6,535 nt of DNA from Bacillota bacterium (GCA_023460155.1 JAEWRF010000257.1:1-6535); one strand, 5' to 3'. Shown: positions 1-6,301, numbered from the stretch's first letter. Notes: generated by a model from the letters alone, not told the origin. Program-made: numbers and translations.

Positions 1-1052
1 GTGTGACACTGCGTCCGTACGGCGAGTTTCCCGATTTTCTCAGAAATCTGAATGGAAAAAAGGCCGTGCTGATTGAGCCGGACGGAACCAGCTATGCGCT
101 GCTCCGGGCTCTGGAGGAAAACGCTGAGCTTGAAGTCATCTTCGGCGACGATATCATAACAGGCCTGAAAGGGATCAAAAATTCAACCGAGACCGAAAAC
201 ATCCGGCGCGCGATGCTGTACGACGGCTGCGCGCTTGTGAAATTCCGCGTCGCTCTGGACGACCGGCTGGCCGCCGGGGAGACCGTGACGGAATGCGACG
301 TATGCGATATGCTCCGTGAATTCCGGGGCGAACAGCCCGATAACCGCGGCGAAAGCTTTGCAACAATCGCAGCCTACCGGGAAAATGCGGCCATGATGCA
401 CTATTCGCCCAAACCGGGCGCCTGCAGCGTACTGAAGCAAAGCGGGTTTCTGCTGGTCGATTCCGGCGGGCAGTATCCGGAAGGAACCACCGACATCACC
501 CGCACGTTCGTGCTCGGCCCTGTAAGCAATGAGGAGAAGGAACGTTACACCTTGGTGCTGAAATCCCACATTGCCCTTGCGACCGCCCTTTTTCTGGAGG
601 GAAGCACCGGCGGCAATCTCGACATTCTCTGCCGCGAACCGCTGTGGGCGCACGGCATCGATTATCGCTGCGGCACAGGTCACGGCGTGGGGATGTTCAG
701 CAGCGTGCACGAAGGCCCGCAGAACATCCGGCCGAGAAACGACACCGTTTTCCGCCCCGGCATGACGATCACGAACGAACCGGGAGTTTATGAAGAGGGA
801 AAGTACGGCATCCGCACGGAAAACATGATGCTTGTGACGGAAGCCTTTTCAAACGGCTACGGAAGGTTTCTGAAATTTGAAACCCTTACGCTTTTCCCCA
901 TCGATACGGACGCCATTCAGCCGAAACTCCTCACCCCCGCGGAGACCTGCTGGCTGAACGACTATCACCGCACGGTATATGAAAAGCTCTCGCCCCTGCT
1001 TTCAGGGCGAGAGCTCGAATGGCTGCGAAGGCACACCCGGTCGATCGGCTGA
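1..1052 (+). CDS. M24B metallopeptidase, Xaa-Pro aminopeptidase, C-terminal part (5' end outside the window)
   Basis: This is the C-terminal part of a cytoplasmic aminopeptidase P-type enzyme, which removes an N-terminal residue preceding proline using two metal ions. The first complete codon is at position 3, and 349 residues are visible. Family members of the long, three-domain type have about 600 residues, so the GTG at 3 is probably an internal codon. The pita-bread fold carries the complete ligand set: Asp153 (LLVDSGG), Asp164 (TTDITRT), His227 (GTGHGVG), Glu259 (NEPGVY) and Glu273 (RTENM), plus catalytic-site histidines His133 (MMHYSP) and His236 (SVHEGP). Ligand spacing matches aminopeptidase P. 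Residues 1-55 look like the end of the preceding creatinase-like domain. The C-terminal helical extension (about 300-349) is typical of the long form. An opposite-strand terminator overlaps codons 328-338. Nothing suggests inactivation. Function is known from the family; substrate range is inferred. Confidence 0.93.
   Translation, partial: VTLRPYGEFPDFLRNLNGKKAVLIEPDGTSYALLRALEENAELEVIFGDDIITGLKGIKNSTETENIRRAMLYDGCALVKFRVALDDRLAAGETVTECDVCDMLREFRGEQPDNRGESFATIAAYRENAAMMHYSPKPGACSVLKQSGFLLVDSGGQYPEGTTDITRTFVLGPVSNEEKERYTLVLKSHIALATALFLEGSTGGNLDILCREPLWAHGIDYRCGTGHGVGMFSSVHEGPQNIRPRNDTVFRPGMTITNEPGVYEEGKYGIRTENMMLVTEAFSNGYGRFLKFETLTLFPIDTDAIQPKLLTPAETCWLNDYHRTVYEKLSPLLSGRELEWLRRHTRSIG
981..1015 (-). 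terminator. Probable intrinsic terminator of the amino acid ABC operon, inside the peptidase gene
   Basis: Positions 985-995 (AGCTCTCGCCC) and 1005-1015 (GGGCGAGAGCT) form a perfect 11-bp inverted repeat. Two more pairs (TG with CA) can form past one bulged C, closing a four-base loop. Read on the minus strand, the stem ends in T and continues TTTC, giving a short U-tract. The stem begins 41 bases after the ATPase stop codon. On the plus strand no T-run follows, so the signal is oriented for the minus-strand operon. The U-tract is short, so termination may be partial. Confidence 0.6.
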
Positions 1053-1056
1053 CCGA

Positions 1057-1821
1057 TCAGGATTCGTTGTAGCGGGCAAGAAACGTTTTGGTCCGCTCGC
1101 TCTGCGCGTTCCCGAACACCTGCTCCGGGGTTCCCTGCTCGACGATGGAACCGTCCGCCATGAAAACGACGTTGTCGGCAACATCCCGGGCAAAGGCCAT
1201 CTCGTGCGTGACAACCACCATGGTGCGGTGCTCCGCGGCAAGGCTGCGGATCACCTTCAGAATTTCTCCTGTCAGTTCCGGATCCAGTGCGCTCGTCGGT
1301 TCGTCAAAGAAAAGAACCTCCGGCTCCATGGCAAGCGCACGCGCGATGGAAACCCGCTGCTGCTGGCCCCCGGAGAGCTGACACGGGTAGGCGTCCGCTT
1401 TATCCGAAAGATCCATCTTTTTCAGCAGTTCCTGTGCGGAGGCTTCGGCCTCCGCTTTTGTTTTGCCCAGAACGTGGATGGGGGCCTCCATTATATTGCG
1501 CAGCACCGAAAAATGCGGGAACAAATTGAAATTCTGGAACACAAGCCCCACGCGAAGCGCAATCCGGTTCCGGACGGCCTTTTCCGAATAGGCAGCTTTT
1601 CCCGAAGGTCCATCCTTCACCAGCGTCTCACCGCAGATGCTGATTTCGCCGCTGTCCACCGTTTCCAACTGAGTGATGCAGCGCAGAAGCGTGCTCTTCC
1701 CTGAACCGGAAGGACCGATCACGGCCAGGACCTTCCCCTGCTGAACGTCGATGGAAATGCCCTTCAGCACCTCCGCGCCGTCAAAGCTTTTGCAAATATC
1801 ATGAGCCGAAACAACCGGCAT
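1057..1821 (-). CDS. Polar amino acid ABC transporter, ATP-binding protein
   Basis: This 254-residue cytoplasmic ATPase powers import by the permease encoded just upstream. It belongs to the GlnQ/ArtP/HisP-type polar amino acid group. From the ATG at 1821, the motifs are Walker A GPSGSGKST (36-44, Lys42), Q-loop Gln96 in VFQNFNLFPH, signature LSGGQQQR (149-156), Walker B VLFFDEP (169-175, catalytic Glu174), D-loop SALD (177-180) and H-loop His206 (THEM). All are intact. A TTG six bases upstream could also start the frame, but it lies one base from the Shine-Dalgarno, while the ATG has a 7-base spacing, so the ATG is preferred. The permease stop codon overlaps this gene's ribosome binding site, suggesting translational coupling. 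The substrate cannot be read from the ATPase. Confidence 0.95.
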   Translation of the reverse strand: MPVVSAHDICKSFDGAEVLKGISIDVQQGKVLAVIGPSGSGKSTLLRCITQLETVDSGEISICGETLVKDGPSGKAAYSEKAVRNRIALRVGLVFQNFNLFPHFSVLRNIMEAPIHVLGKTKAEAEASAQELLKKMDLSDKADAYPCQLSGGQQQRVSIARALAMEPEVLFFDEPTSALDPELTGEILKVIRSLAAEHRTMVVVTHEMAFARDVADNVVFMADGSIVEQGTPEQVFGNAQSERTKTFLARYNES

Positions 1822-1828
1822 GGTCAAT

Positions 1829-1836
1829 CCCTCCTT
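1829..1836 (-). promoter_or_regulatory. Ribosome binding site deciding the ATPase start, overlapping the permease stop
   Basis: The minus-strand sequence AAGGAGGG lies 7 bases before the ATG at 1821 and only 1 base before the alternative TTG at 1827. This favours the ATG. Two of its bases belong to the permease TAA stop codon (1835-1837). Confidence 0.85.
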
Positions 1837-2476
1837 ATCGGTAATAGCTCAGGCGTTTTTCCCCGATCGTGAAGCACCGCGTCACAACGGCGTTCATGGC
1901 AAGGTAAAAGACACCGGCAATGGCAAACGGAGCCATGCTGACCGCGGACGACACCCAGTCGGAGGTCACCTTCAGCAGCTCCACCACGCCGATAACCTGC
2001 GCCAGCGACGTATCCTTTACCAGCGTGATAAACTCATTGCCCATCGGCGGCAGGATTCGTTTGACGACCTGCGGCAGGACGATGCGGAAAAAAGTCTGGC
2101 TGCGGCTGAACCCAAGAACCTTCGCCGCCTCGCGCTGTCCCTGTGGGATGCCTTCGATTCCTCCTCGGAATATTTCGGCGAAATATGCCGCATAGTTTAG
2201 AATAAAGGCGACCTGAGCGGCTACAACGCGGTCAAGCTGAATGCCGGTCAGCGGCTTCAGACCATAGAAGATGAACAGGAGCTGAAGCATCAGCGGCGTG
2301 CCGCGCATCAGAAGTATGTAGAACCGCACGGGGAGGTTGACGGCCCTGAGGCGGGACATTCGGCCGGCCGCGACCAAAAGTCCCAGCGGCAGGGAAAAAA
2401 TCAGCGTTGAAAAGAATATGCGGAGCGACATCAGCGTCGCTTCCAGCATCTGCTCCAGCAGCACGGCGTAATTCAT
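1835..2476 (-). CDS. Polar amino acid ABC transporter, permease (HisM/GlnP type)
   Basis: This 213-residue inner-membrane subunit forms the translocation channel. Only one permease gene is present, so a homodimer is likely. Hydrophobic segments lie at about 15-38, 54-75, 85-104 and 184-200, with a weaker one near 155-170. Family hallmarks are RGTPLMLQL (58-66), LNYAAYFAEIFRGGI (93-107) and the EAA loop that contacts the ATPase, EAAKVLGFSRSQ (116-127) followed by LPQ. The length is normal. The frame is open for 23 more codons upstream, to 2545, but that extension would run through a strong hairpin. The ATG at 2476 has GGGAGGA 8 bases upstream and begins MNYAVLLEQ, typical for the family. The stop overlaps the ATPase ribosome binding site. 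Confidence 0.94.
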   Translation of the reverse strand: MNYAVLLEQMLEATLMSLRIFFSTLIFSLPLGLLVAAGRMSRLRAVNLPVRFYILLMRGTPLMLQLLFIFYGLKPLTGIQLDRVVAAQVAFILNYAAYFAEIFRGGIEGIPQGQREAAKVLGFSRSQTFFRIVLPQVVKRILPPMGNEFITLVKDTSLAQVIGVVELLKVTSDWVSSAVSMAPFAIAGVFYLAMNAVVTRCFTIGEKRLSYYR

Positions 2477-2484
2477 GGAAACAG

Positions 2485-2491
2485 TCCTCCC
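2485..2491 (-). promoter_or_regulatory. Ribosome binding site deciding the permease start
   Basis: The minus-strand sequence GGGAGGA ends 8 bases before the ATG at 2476. No comparable site precedes the in-frame ATG at 2545. This supports the shorter 213-residue permease. Confidence 0.85.
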
Positions 2492-2498
2492 GTTAAAT

Positions 2499-2548
2499 CG
2501 GTGGAAAAACGTGAAAGGCATGAAGCCGGGAAGCCCCGGCTTCATGCC
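2499..2548 (-). terminator. Intercistronic stem-loop between lipoprotein and permease genes (partial terminator or mRNA stabiliser)
   Basis: Positions 2517-2530 and 2535-2548 are a perfect 14-bp inverted repeat around a 4-base loop. On the minus strand the stem is followed by TTTCACGTTTTTCC, an interrupted U-tract. It starts 24 bases after the lipoprotein stop and ends 40 bases before the permease start. In importer operons such elements commonly let the binding protein be made in excess over the membrane subunits, by partial termination or by blocking 3' decay. Which applies here cannot be told from sequence. Confidence 0.7.
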
Positions 2549-2572
2549 GATGCCGAACGAACCGCGGCAGCG

Positions 2573-3478
2573 CTATTTGCCTACCGTGGTAATATCCTTC
2601 TGGAACCACTTCGTGGAAATCTTCGCCATGGTGCCGTCGGCGGCCATTGCTTTCAGCGCACCCTCGATCTGCACCTTCAAAGCGTTGTCCGCTTTGCGGA
2701 ATCCGACGACATAATCCTCGGTTGCAAGCGACGCGTCTTTCCCATCCTTATCCTGCAGGACCTGATACGCTCCCGGATTTTTGGAAAGGTAATAGCGGGC
2801 GACGATTTCGTCAATTGCGATAGCGTCAACCGTGCCGTTCTGAATTTCCAGCACCGCCTTGCTGTAATCGTCGATTTTTACAAGGTCCTTCAATGTCTTT
2901 TTGAAATCCGGCTTGCCTTCAATTGCGGTCAGCGCGGAGGAGTCGGACTGAACGCCGACGGTTTTCCCGGCGAGGCTGTCAAGCCCTTTAAAGGTAGAAC
3001 CGGACTTAATGAGGATAATCTGGTTATTCTTCATGTAGGGGATACTCAGATTGAACTGCTTTTCCCGCTCGTCGGTTTTGGAAAAACCGTTCCACAGGCA
3101 GTCTACGTTGCCGTTGTTAAGCTCCGCGGTTTTGTTGTCCCAGTCAATCGGCTGAAGCTTCAGTTTGATGTTCAGACGTTTGCAGGCCTCTTGTGCCAGG
3201 TCGATGTCGAAACCGACGAGCTCACCGGTCTGCGTATCCACAAAGCCCATGGGCGGGAAGGCCTTATCAAGCCCAAGCACCAGTTGACCGGCGGATTTCA
3301 CCTTATCCCAGGAACCGTCGGAGGCTCCTGAGGAAGCGGTCTGGCCCGCCTGCGAAGAACCGGCAGGGGCGGAGGAAGCCTGCGCGGGAGCGGCGGAGGA
3401 ACTTCCGGAGGACGCAGAACATCCGGCTGCTCCAAGCGTCAGAGCAAGCGCCAGCAATGTACAAATGAACTTTTTCAT
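2573..3478 (-). CDS. Polar amino acid ABC transporter, substrate-binding lipoprotein (SBP family 3)
   Basis: This 301-residue extracellular lipoprotein captures a polar amino acid and delivers it to the permease. The signal peptide MKKFICTLLALALTLGAAGC ends in a lipobox-like AAGC with lipidated Cys20. A Ser/Ala/Gly-rich linker (21-55) tethers the domain. The family 3 domain runs from about 58 to 295, with signature GFDIDLA (89-95), LWNGFSKTDERE (128-139) and VGVQSDSSA (174-182). Arg138 and Asp223 (AIDE) sit where family members bind the ligand's carboxylate and amino groups. Upstream in-frame codons to 3535 lack a signal-peptide character. The ATG at 3478 has GAAGGTG 9 bases upstream and directly opens the signal peptide, so it is chosen. 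First gene of the operon. Binding of an amino acid is well supported; which one is not. Confidence 0.94.
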   Translation of the reverse strand: MKKFICTLLALALTLGAAGCSASSGSSSAAPAQASSAPAGSSQAGQTASSGASDGSWDKVKSAGQLVLGLDKAFPPMGFVDTQTGELVGFDIDLAQEACKRLNIKLKLQPIDWDNKTAELNNGNVDCLWNGFSKTDEREKQFNLSIPYMKNNQIILIKSGSTFKGLDSLAGKTVGVQSDSSALTAIEGKPDFKKTLKDLVKIDDYSKAVLEIQNGTVDAIAIDEIVARYYLSKNPGAYQVLQDKDGKDASLATEDYVVGFRKADNALKVQIEGALKAMAADGTMAKISTKWFQKDITTVGK

Positions 3479-3538
3479 ATTGTCACGCACCTTCATCATA
3501 AAATGGGCGAAAAGCCGGCTGCTTTTACTGCCCACTTT

Positions 3539-3567
3539 ATTTTACCGTATTATCACGCTGAAGTAAA
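3539..3567 (-). promoter_or_regulatory. Probable sigma-A promoter of the amino acid ABC operon
   Basis: On the minus strand, TTTACT (3567-3562) and TAAAAT (3544-3539) are separated by exactly 17 bases, a good housekeeping-type match. Transcription would start near 3531, about 50 bases before the lipoprotein ATG. A second -35-like TTGACT lies at 3611-3606 but has no good partner. Confidence 0.5.
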
Positions 3568-3816
3568 GGGTGAAAATGAAATATGGCATAAAGGCAGCCC
3601 TCCTTAGTCAATGGAAGCTTAACGGAATTCTAAAAACTTTTTTACACTGCCTTCACACTTTGTTACCTTCTCCGGGATATACTGAACTCAGTTAAAAATC
3701 CTTTTTACTGCCGTTTCCCCGATGGCCCTGACGGAATACCGAACCACCGGCTGGCAGACAAACCATACGTTCCTCTCCGGAGGCTTTTCTATATAATCTT
3801 TTTCATACTCTTCTTC

Positions 3817-3901
3817 AGAACCGCCGCTTTTGATCCGTACCTCTTATTTTTAAGGGGTTGCTTCAAAGGCGGCGGTTCTCCTTATTTTCGGTATTTTTTT
3901 T
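3817..3901 (+). terminator. Strong terminator-like hairpin with 8-T tract upstream of the chemoreceptor
   Basis: Positions 3817-3833 pair with 3863-3879 over 17 bp with a single G-U. Inside, 3840-3846 and 3851-3857 form a second 7-bp stem closed by TTTT. Downstream on the plus strand come TTATTTT and then eight T (3894-3901). The minus-strand side has no T-run, so the orientation is plus. No confident gene lies immediately upstream on this strand, so it may end a leader or a small RNA, or act as an attenuator for the chemoreceptor. Confidence 0.65.
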
Positions 3902-3935
3902 ACCACAACATGGAAAAAATTCAAAAATTGAAACT

Positions 3936-3963
3936 TTGGAATTAAAATTAAAAGGATTAGAAT
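3936..3963 (+). promoter_or_regulatory. Candidate promoter of the chemoreceptor gene
   Basis: TTGGAA (3936-3941) and TAGAAT (3958-3963) are separated by 16 bases. This would start transcription near 3970, after the upstream hairpin. The -35 match is moderate. I saw no SigD-type motility promoter (TAAA with GCCGATAT). Confidence 0.35.
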
Positions 3964-4032
3964 TATATTAAGAGCAACTGCATATGAAATATTTCACAAA
4001 ATAATCTAACTTAGAAGGAAGTATTTTGACAA

Positions 4033-5991
4033 ATGCTTAAATTTAAGACACTAAGAGCTAAATTAGCCGTATGCACCGTTGCAATCGTCCTATTAACCGC
4101 CGTATTGAATTTGGTTGTCGGCATCATTTCAAGTTATCAAAGCACTATGCAGAATGTTGACAGTGAGTTGAAATCGGTCGGCCAAACGGCACAGGTCTCG
4201 ATTGAAAACTCCCTGACCAGCATGAAGTCTAACGTAAAGTCCGCTGCAAAATCAAACGATATCGGAAGCCTCGGACTCCCGATATCCCAGCAATTAAATC
4301 TGCTTGACCGGCAAAAGCAGGACATGGGCTGCAAATCACTGAGTATCATTACCTCGGACGGCACTATTGAGAGCAACGACACCGCTATCAACGGCAAAAA
4401 CGTTGCAAACCAGGAATATTTCAAGCAGGCAATGTCGGGCAGAACCTACATATCCACAACAATACCCGACGTCAATAAAAAACTCTGCGTCATAGTCTGC
4501 ACGCTGGTTACCAACGACAACGGTTTTAAGGGGGCAATTATGGCCACCTACGACTTGCAGGTTTACAGCAACATTATCAAAAACATTGTAATCGGGAAAA
4601 CCGGCAACGTCTTTATTATGGATAAGGACGGAGTCGTTATAGCGAATGTCAAGGCACAGAGCGTGGAAACCCGAAAACTTGCTGAAGTCCACAAACAAAT
4701 TAAAGCAGGCACCAGCGGTATTACCAATTATTCGCTGAGCGGAGTAGACCGGATCTGTTATTACGCTCCTGTTCCGAACACGGACGGGTGGTATTACGGC
4801 GCAGTCGCACCGGTCAATGAAATGACCGACTCAATCTGGCTGACGATTGGGGGACTCTGCGCATCGTCTCTATTCTGCATTGCGCTTGGGCTCTTTTTCG
4901 CCCTGATGGTATCGAAATCCATTGCCGCTCCGATTGCTCAGGTTTCCCACAGGCTGGAACTATTATCCAACGGAGACCTGCAAACCGATACCGTCGAGGT
5001 CCGTGCCAAGGATGAGACGGGCGTGCTGGCATCGTCGCTGGCAAAAACCGTTACGTCCCTTCGCAGTTACATTACCGAGATCACGCAGGATCTGCACAAA
5101 GTATCACAGGGTGACATGTGTGTGGAAGTAAGCGACGGTTTTATCGGAGATTTTGTGCCCATCCGGGAATCTCTTACTACGATCGTTGGTTCTCTCAATG
5201 AGACTTTAACAAAAATCAATCAGTCCTCCGACCAGATTGCAAGCGGCTCCGAGCAGGTTTCAAACGGCGCGCAGGCGCTTGCGCAGGGTTCCACGGAGCA
5301 AGCCAGCGCGGTAGAACAGCTTTCCGCCTCGATTCTGGATGTTTCCGAAAAAACCCGGCAGAATATGGAAGACATCAACAGCATTGCGGATCATATTTAT
5401 GAAACCGCTCAGGCGGCGGACGAAAGCGGTAAGAGCATGGACCGGCTGCTTGGCTCAATGAAAGAAATACAGACCGCTTCCGACGGTATCGGCAACATCA
5501 ACAAGGCGATCAATGACATCGCATTCCAGACCAATATTCTTGCGCTTAACGCAGCCGTTGAGGCAGCAAGAGCAGGAGAAGCCGGCAAGGGATTTGCCGT
5601 AGTCGCCGACGAAGTCCGCAATCTTGCGGGAAAATCAGCAGAAGCGGCGAAGCAGACTTCCGCTTTGATTGAAAACAGCGTGCTGAAGGTAAAAGAAGGC
5701 ATGCAGTTTGCTGACGGGACCTCAAAGTCGCTTGCCGTAATCATTGGAAAAGTGAATGAAATCAACGGCAAGGTAAATGATATTAAAGAAGCTTCCAGCG
5801 CTCAATCCGCATCAGCCGGACAGATAACGAAGGGAATGGAACAGGTTTCTGCCGTGGTACAAACGAACTCCGCAACATCTGAGGAAAGTGCGGCGGCCAG
5901 CGAAGAGCTTGCCGGACAGGCGAAAATTCTGAAGGATCTTGTGGCCCGGTTCCAGTTAAAAGCACCGGACGACAAAGACCGGAACGGCTGA
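4033..5991 (+). CDS. Methyl-accepting chemotaxis protein with dCache sensor, HAMP and signalling domain
   Basis: This 652-residue transmembrane chemoreceptor senses an extracellular signal and controls CheA kinase through CheW. Residues 11-33 are the first membrane segment. Residues about 35-265 are an extracellular double-Cache domain, with the familiar YFKQAMSGRTYIS (129-141) and the membrane-proximal lobe GKTGNVFIMDKDGVVI (188-203). Residues 268-293 are the second membrane segment. A HAMP domain follows (about 294-346), and 347-395 looks like a second HAMP-like unit. The cytoplasmic coiled-coil hairpin runs from about 400 to 640, with the conserved tip within 493-532 (FQTNILALNAAVEAARAGE, then GKGFAVVADEVRNLA). 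No C-terminal CheR/CheB-binding pentapeptide is present. AAGGAAG (4015-4021) lies 11 bases before the ATG, slightly far. It stands alone, divergent from the importer. Ligand unknown. Confidence 0.96.
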   Translation: MLKFKTLRAKLAVCTVAIVLLTAVLNLVVGIISSYQSTMQNVDSELKSVGQTAQVSIENSLTSMKSNVKSAAKSNDIGSLGLPISQQLNLLDRQKQDMGCKSLSIITSDGTIESNDTAINGKNVANQEYFKQAMSGRTYISTTIPDVNKKLCVIVCTLVTNDNGFKGAIMATYDLQVYSNIIKNIVIGKTGNVFIMDKDGVVIANVKAQSVETRKLAEVHKQIKAGTSGITNYSLSGVDRICYYAPVPNTDGWYYGAVAPVNEMTDSIWLTIGGLCASSLFCIALGLFFALMVSKSIAAPIAQVSHRLELLSNGDLQTDTVEVRAKDETGVLASSLAKTVTSLRSYITEITQDLHKVSQGDMCVEVSDGFIGDFVPIRESLTTIVGSLNETLTKINQSSDQIASGSEQVSNGAQALAQGSTEQASAVEQLSASILDVSEKTRQNMEDINSIADHIYETAQAADESGKSMDRLLGSMKEIQTASDGIGNINKAINDIAFQTNILALNAAVEAARAGEAGKGFAVVADEVRNLAGKSAEAAKQTSALIENSVLKVKEGMQFADGTSKSLAVIIGKVNEINGKVNDIKEASSAQSASAGQITKGMEQVSAVVQTNSATSEESAAASEELAGQAKILKDLVARFQLKAPDDKDRNG

Positions 5992-6005
5992 CCTCGGCAG
6001 CCGAT

Positions 6006-6061
6006 AAAAACATGACAACTGGCCTTCCGTCCTCACTGTGCAGACGGAAGGCCAGTTGTTT
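6006..6061. terminator. Bidirectional intrinsic terminator between chemoreceptor and small convergent gene
   Basis: Positions 6015-6031 and 6043-6059 are a perfect 17-bp inverted repeat with an 11-base loop, starting 23 bases after the chemoreceptor stop. The plus side continues TT then G, a weak U-tract. The minus side has TTTTT (6010-6006) four bases after the stem. It can therefore serve both the chemoreceptor and the 62-residue gene ending at 6098. Confidence 0.85.
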
Positions 6062-6097
6062 GCCCTATCAAATGTTCCGGACACCCTGCAGGGTAAA

Positions 6098-6286
6098 TCA
6101 TTTTATCGGATCCGCCGTACCCGGGTGCGAGCCTACATTTTCCTTATCCCCGCACCGCAGCAAATCCAGCCACTCAGCGTCAAGCTCCGCCAGGCGCGTA
6201 CGTTCTTCCACAGTCAAATACGGCTTTTGAAGAAGGTCCCACCTCGCGCGGTAAACTTCTTTCCGGTGCTGTGCAATGGAATCCAT
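6098..6286 (-). CDS. Small hypothetical protein, 62 residues, highly charged and helical
   Basis: I do not recognise a family. The protein begins MDSIAQHRKEVYRARWDLLQ and is rich in Glu, Asp, Arg and Lys. Two helix-like stretches (about 3-20 and 25-44) are split near the KPYLT turn, followed by a flexible tail with GSHPGTADP. It has no signal peptide or membrane segment, and one Cys (45). The case for a real gene is the Shine-Dalgarno AAGGGAG 8 bases before the ATG and a terminator with TTTTT on the correct strand, 39 bases after the stop. Two tryptophans at helix positions (16 and 39) suggest a folded hairpin or a partner-binding surface, but this is inference. No function is assigned. Confidence 0.6.
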   Translation of the reverse strand: MDSIAQHRKEVYRARWDLLQKPYLTVEERTRLAELDAEWLDLLRCGDKENVGSHPGTADPIK

Positions 6287-6294
6287 CGGAACTG

Positions 6295-6301
6295 CTCCCT
6301 T
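6295..6301 (-). promoter_or_regulatory. Ribosome binding site of the 62-residue gene
   Basis: The minus-strand sequence AAGGGAG lies 8 bases before the ATG at 6286. It is the main evidence that this short frame is translated. Confidence 0.65.

Larger units (their letters stand above)
3479..4032. other. 554-base divergent intergenic region between the ABC operon and the chemoreceptor
   Basis: No confident protein gene lies here. From left to right it holds the importer leader and promoter (3488-3567), a possible 39-codon + strand reading frame (3576-3695), a small palindrome ACTGA-AC-TCAGT (3681-3692), a GC-richer island with several short inverted repeats (about 3708-3782), a TATAAT box (3792-3797), a very strong + strand hairpin with a T-tract (3817-3901), and an AT-rich stretch carrying the chemoreceptor promoter and ribosome binding site (about 3903-4032). 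I found no match to a riboswitch consensus I know. Confidence 0.7.

Noticed and set aside
183..710. A 175-codon open frame on the minus strand opposite the peptidase.
   Set aside because: The plus strand has the complete M24 metal ligand set at correct spacing. The antisense frame has no domain or start signal.
1043..1058. Perfect inverted repeat GATCGG-CTGA-CCGATC spanning the converging stop codons, as a terminator.
   Set aside because: The stem is only 6 bp and no T-run follows on either strand. The 985-1015 hairpin is the better candidate.
979..1704. A 241-codon open frame on the plus strand opposite the ABC ATPase.
   Set aside because: The minus strand encodes a full ATPase with every motif intact. 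The plus frame has no recognisable domain and no good ribosome site, so it is a shadow of codon bias.
2501..3331. A 276-codon open frame on the plus strand opposite the substrate-binding protein.
   Set aside because: It is antisense to a clear family 3 binding protein, shows no family features and begins inside the intercistronic hairpin region.
3479..3540. T-box or amino acid-sensing leader for the importer operon.
   Set aside because: The predicted leader is only about 50 bases, and no T-box-like GGTGG or specifier structure is seen.
3617..3641. An imperfect palindrome centred on GAATTC as a regulator operator for the importer.
   Set aside because: The arms match poorly outside the core, and it lies some 50 bases upstream of the -35. 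I cannot tie it to a known regulator.
3749..3764. A cobalamin riboswitch B12-box-like stretch (GGCTGGCAGACAAACC).
   Set aside because: The match to the box is loose, and the other conserved cobalamin riboswitch blocks are missing upstream.
3708..3880. A c-di-GMP-I (GEMM) riboswitch ahead of the chemoreceptor.
   Set aside because: The expected blocks such as AGGGCAAACC and GACGCAAAGCC are not present in order on either strand. Only the fragment GACAAACC is similar.
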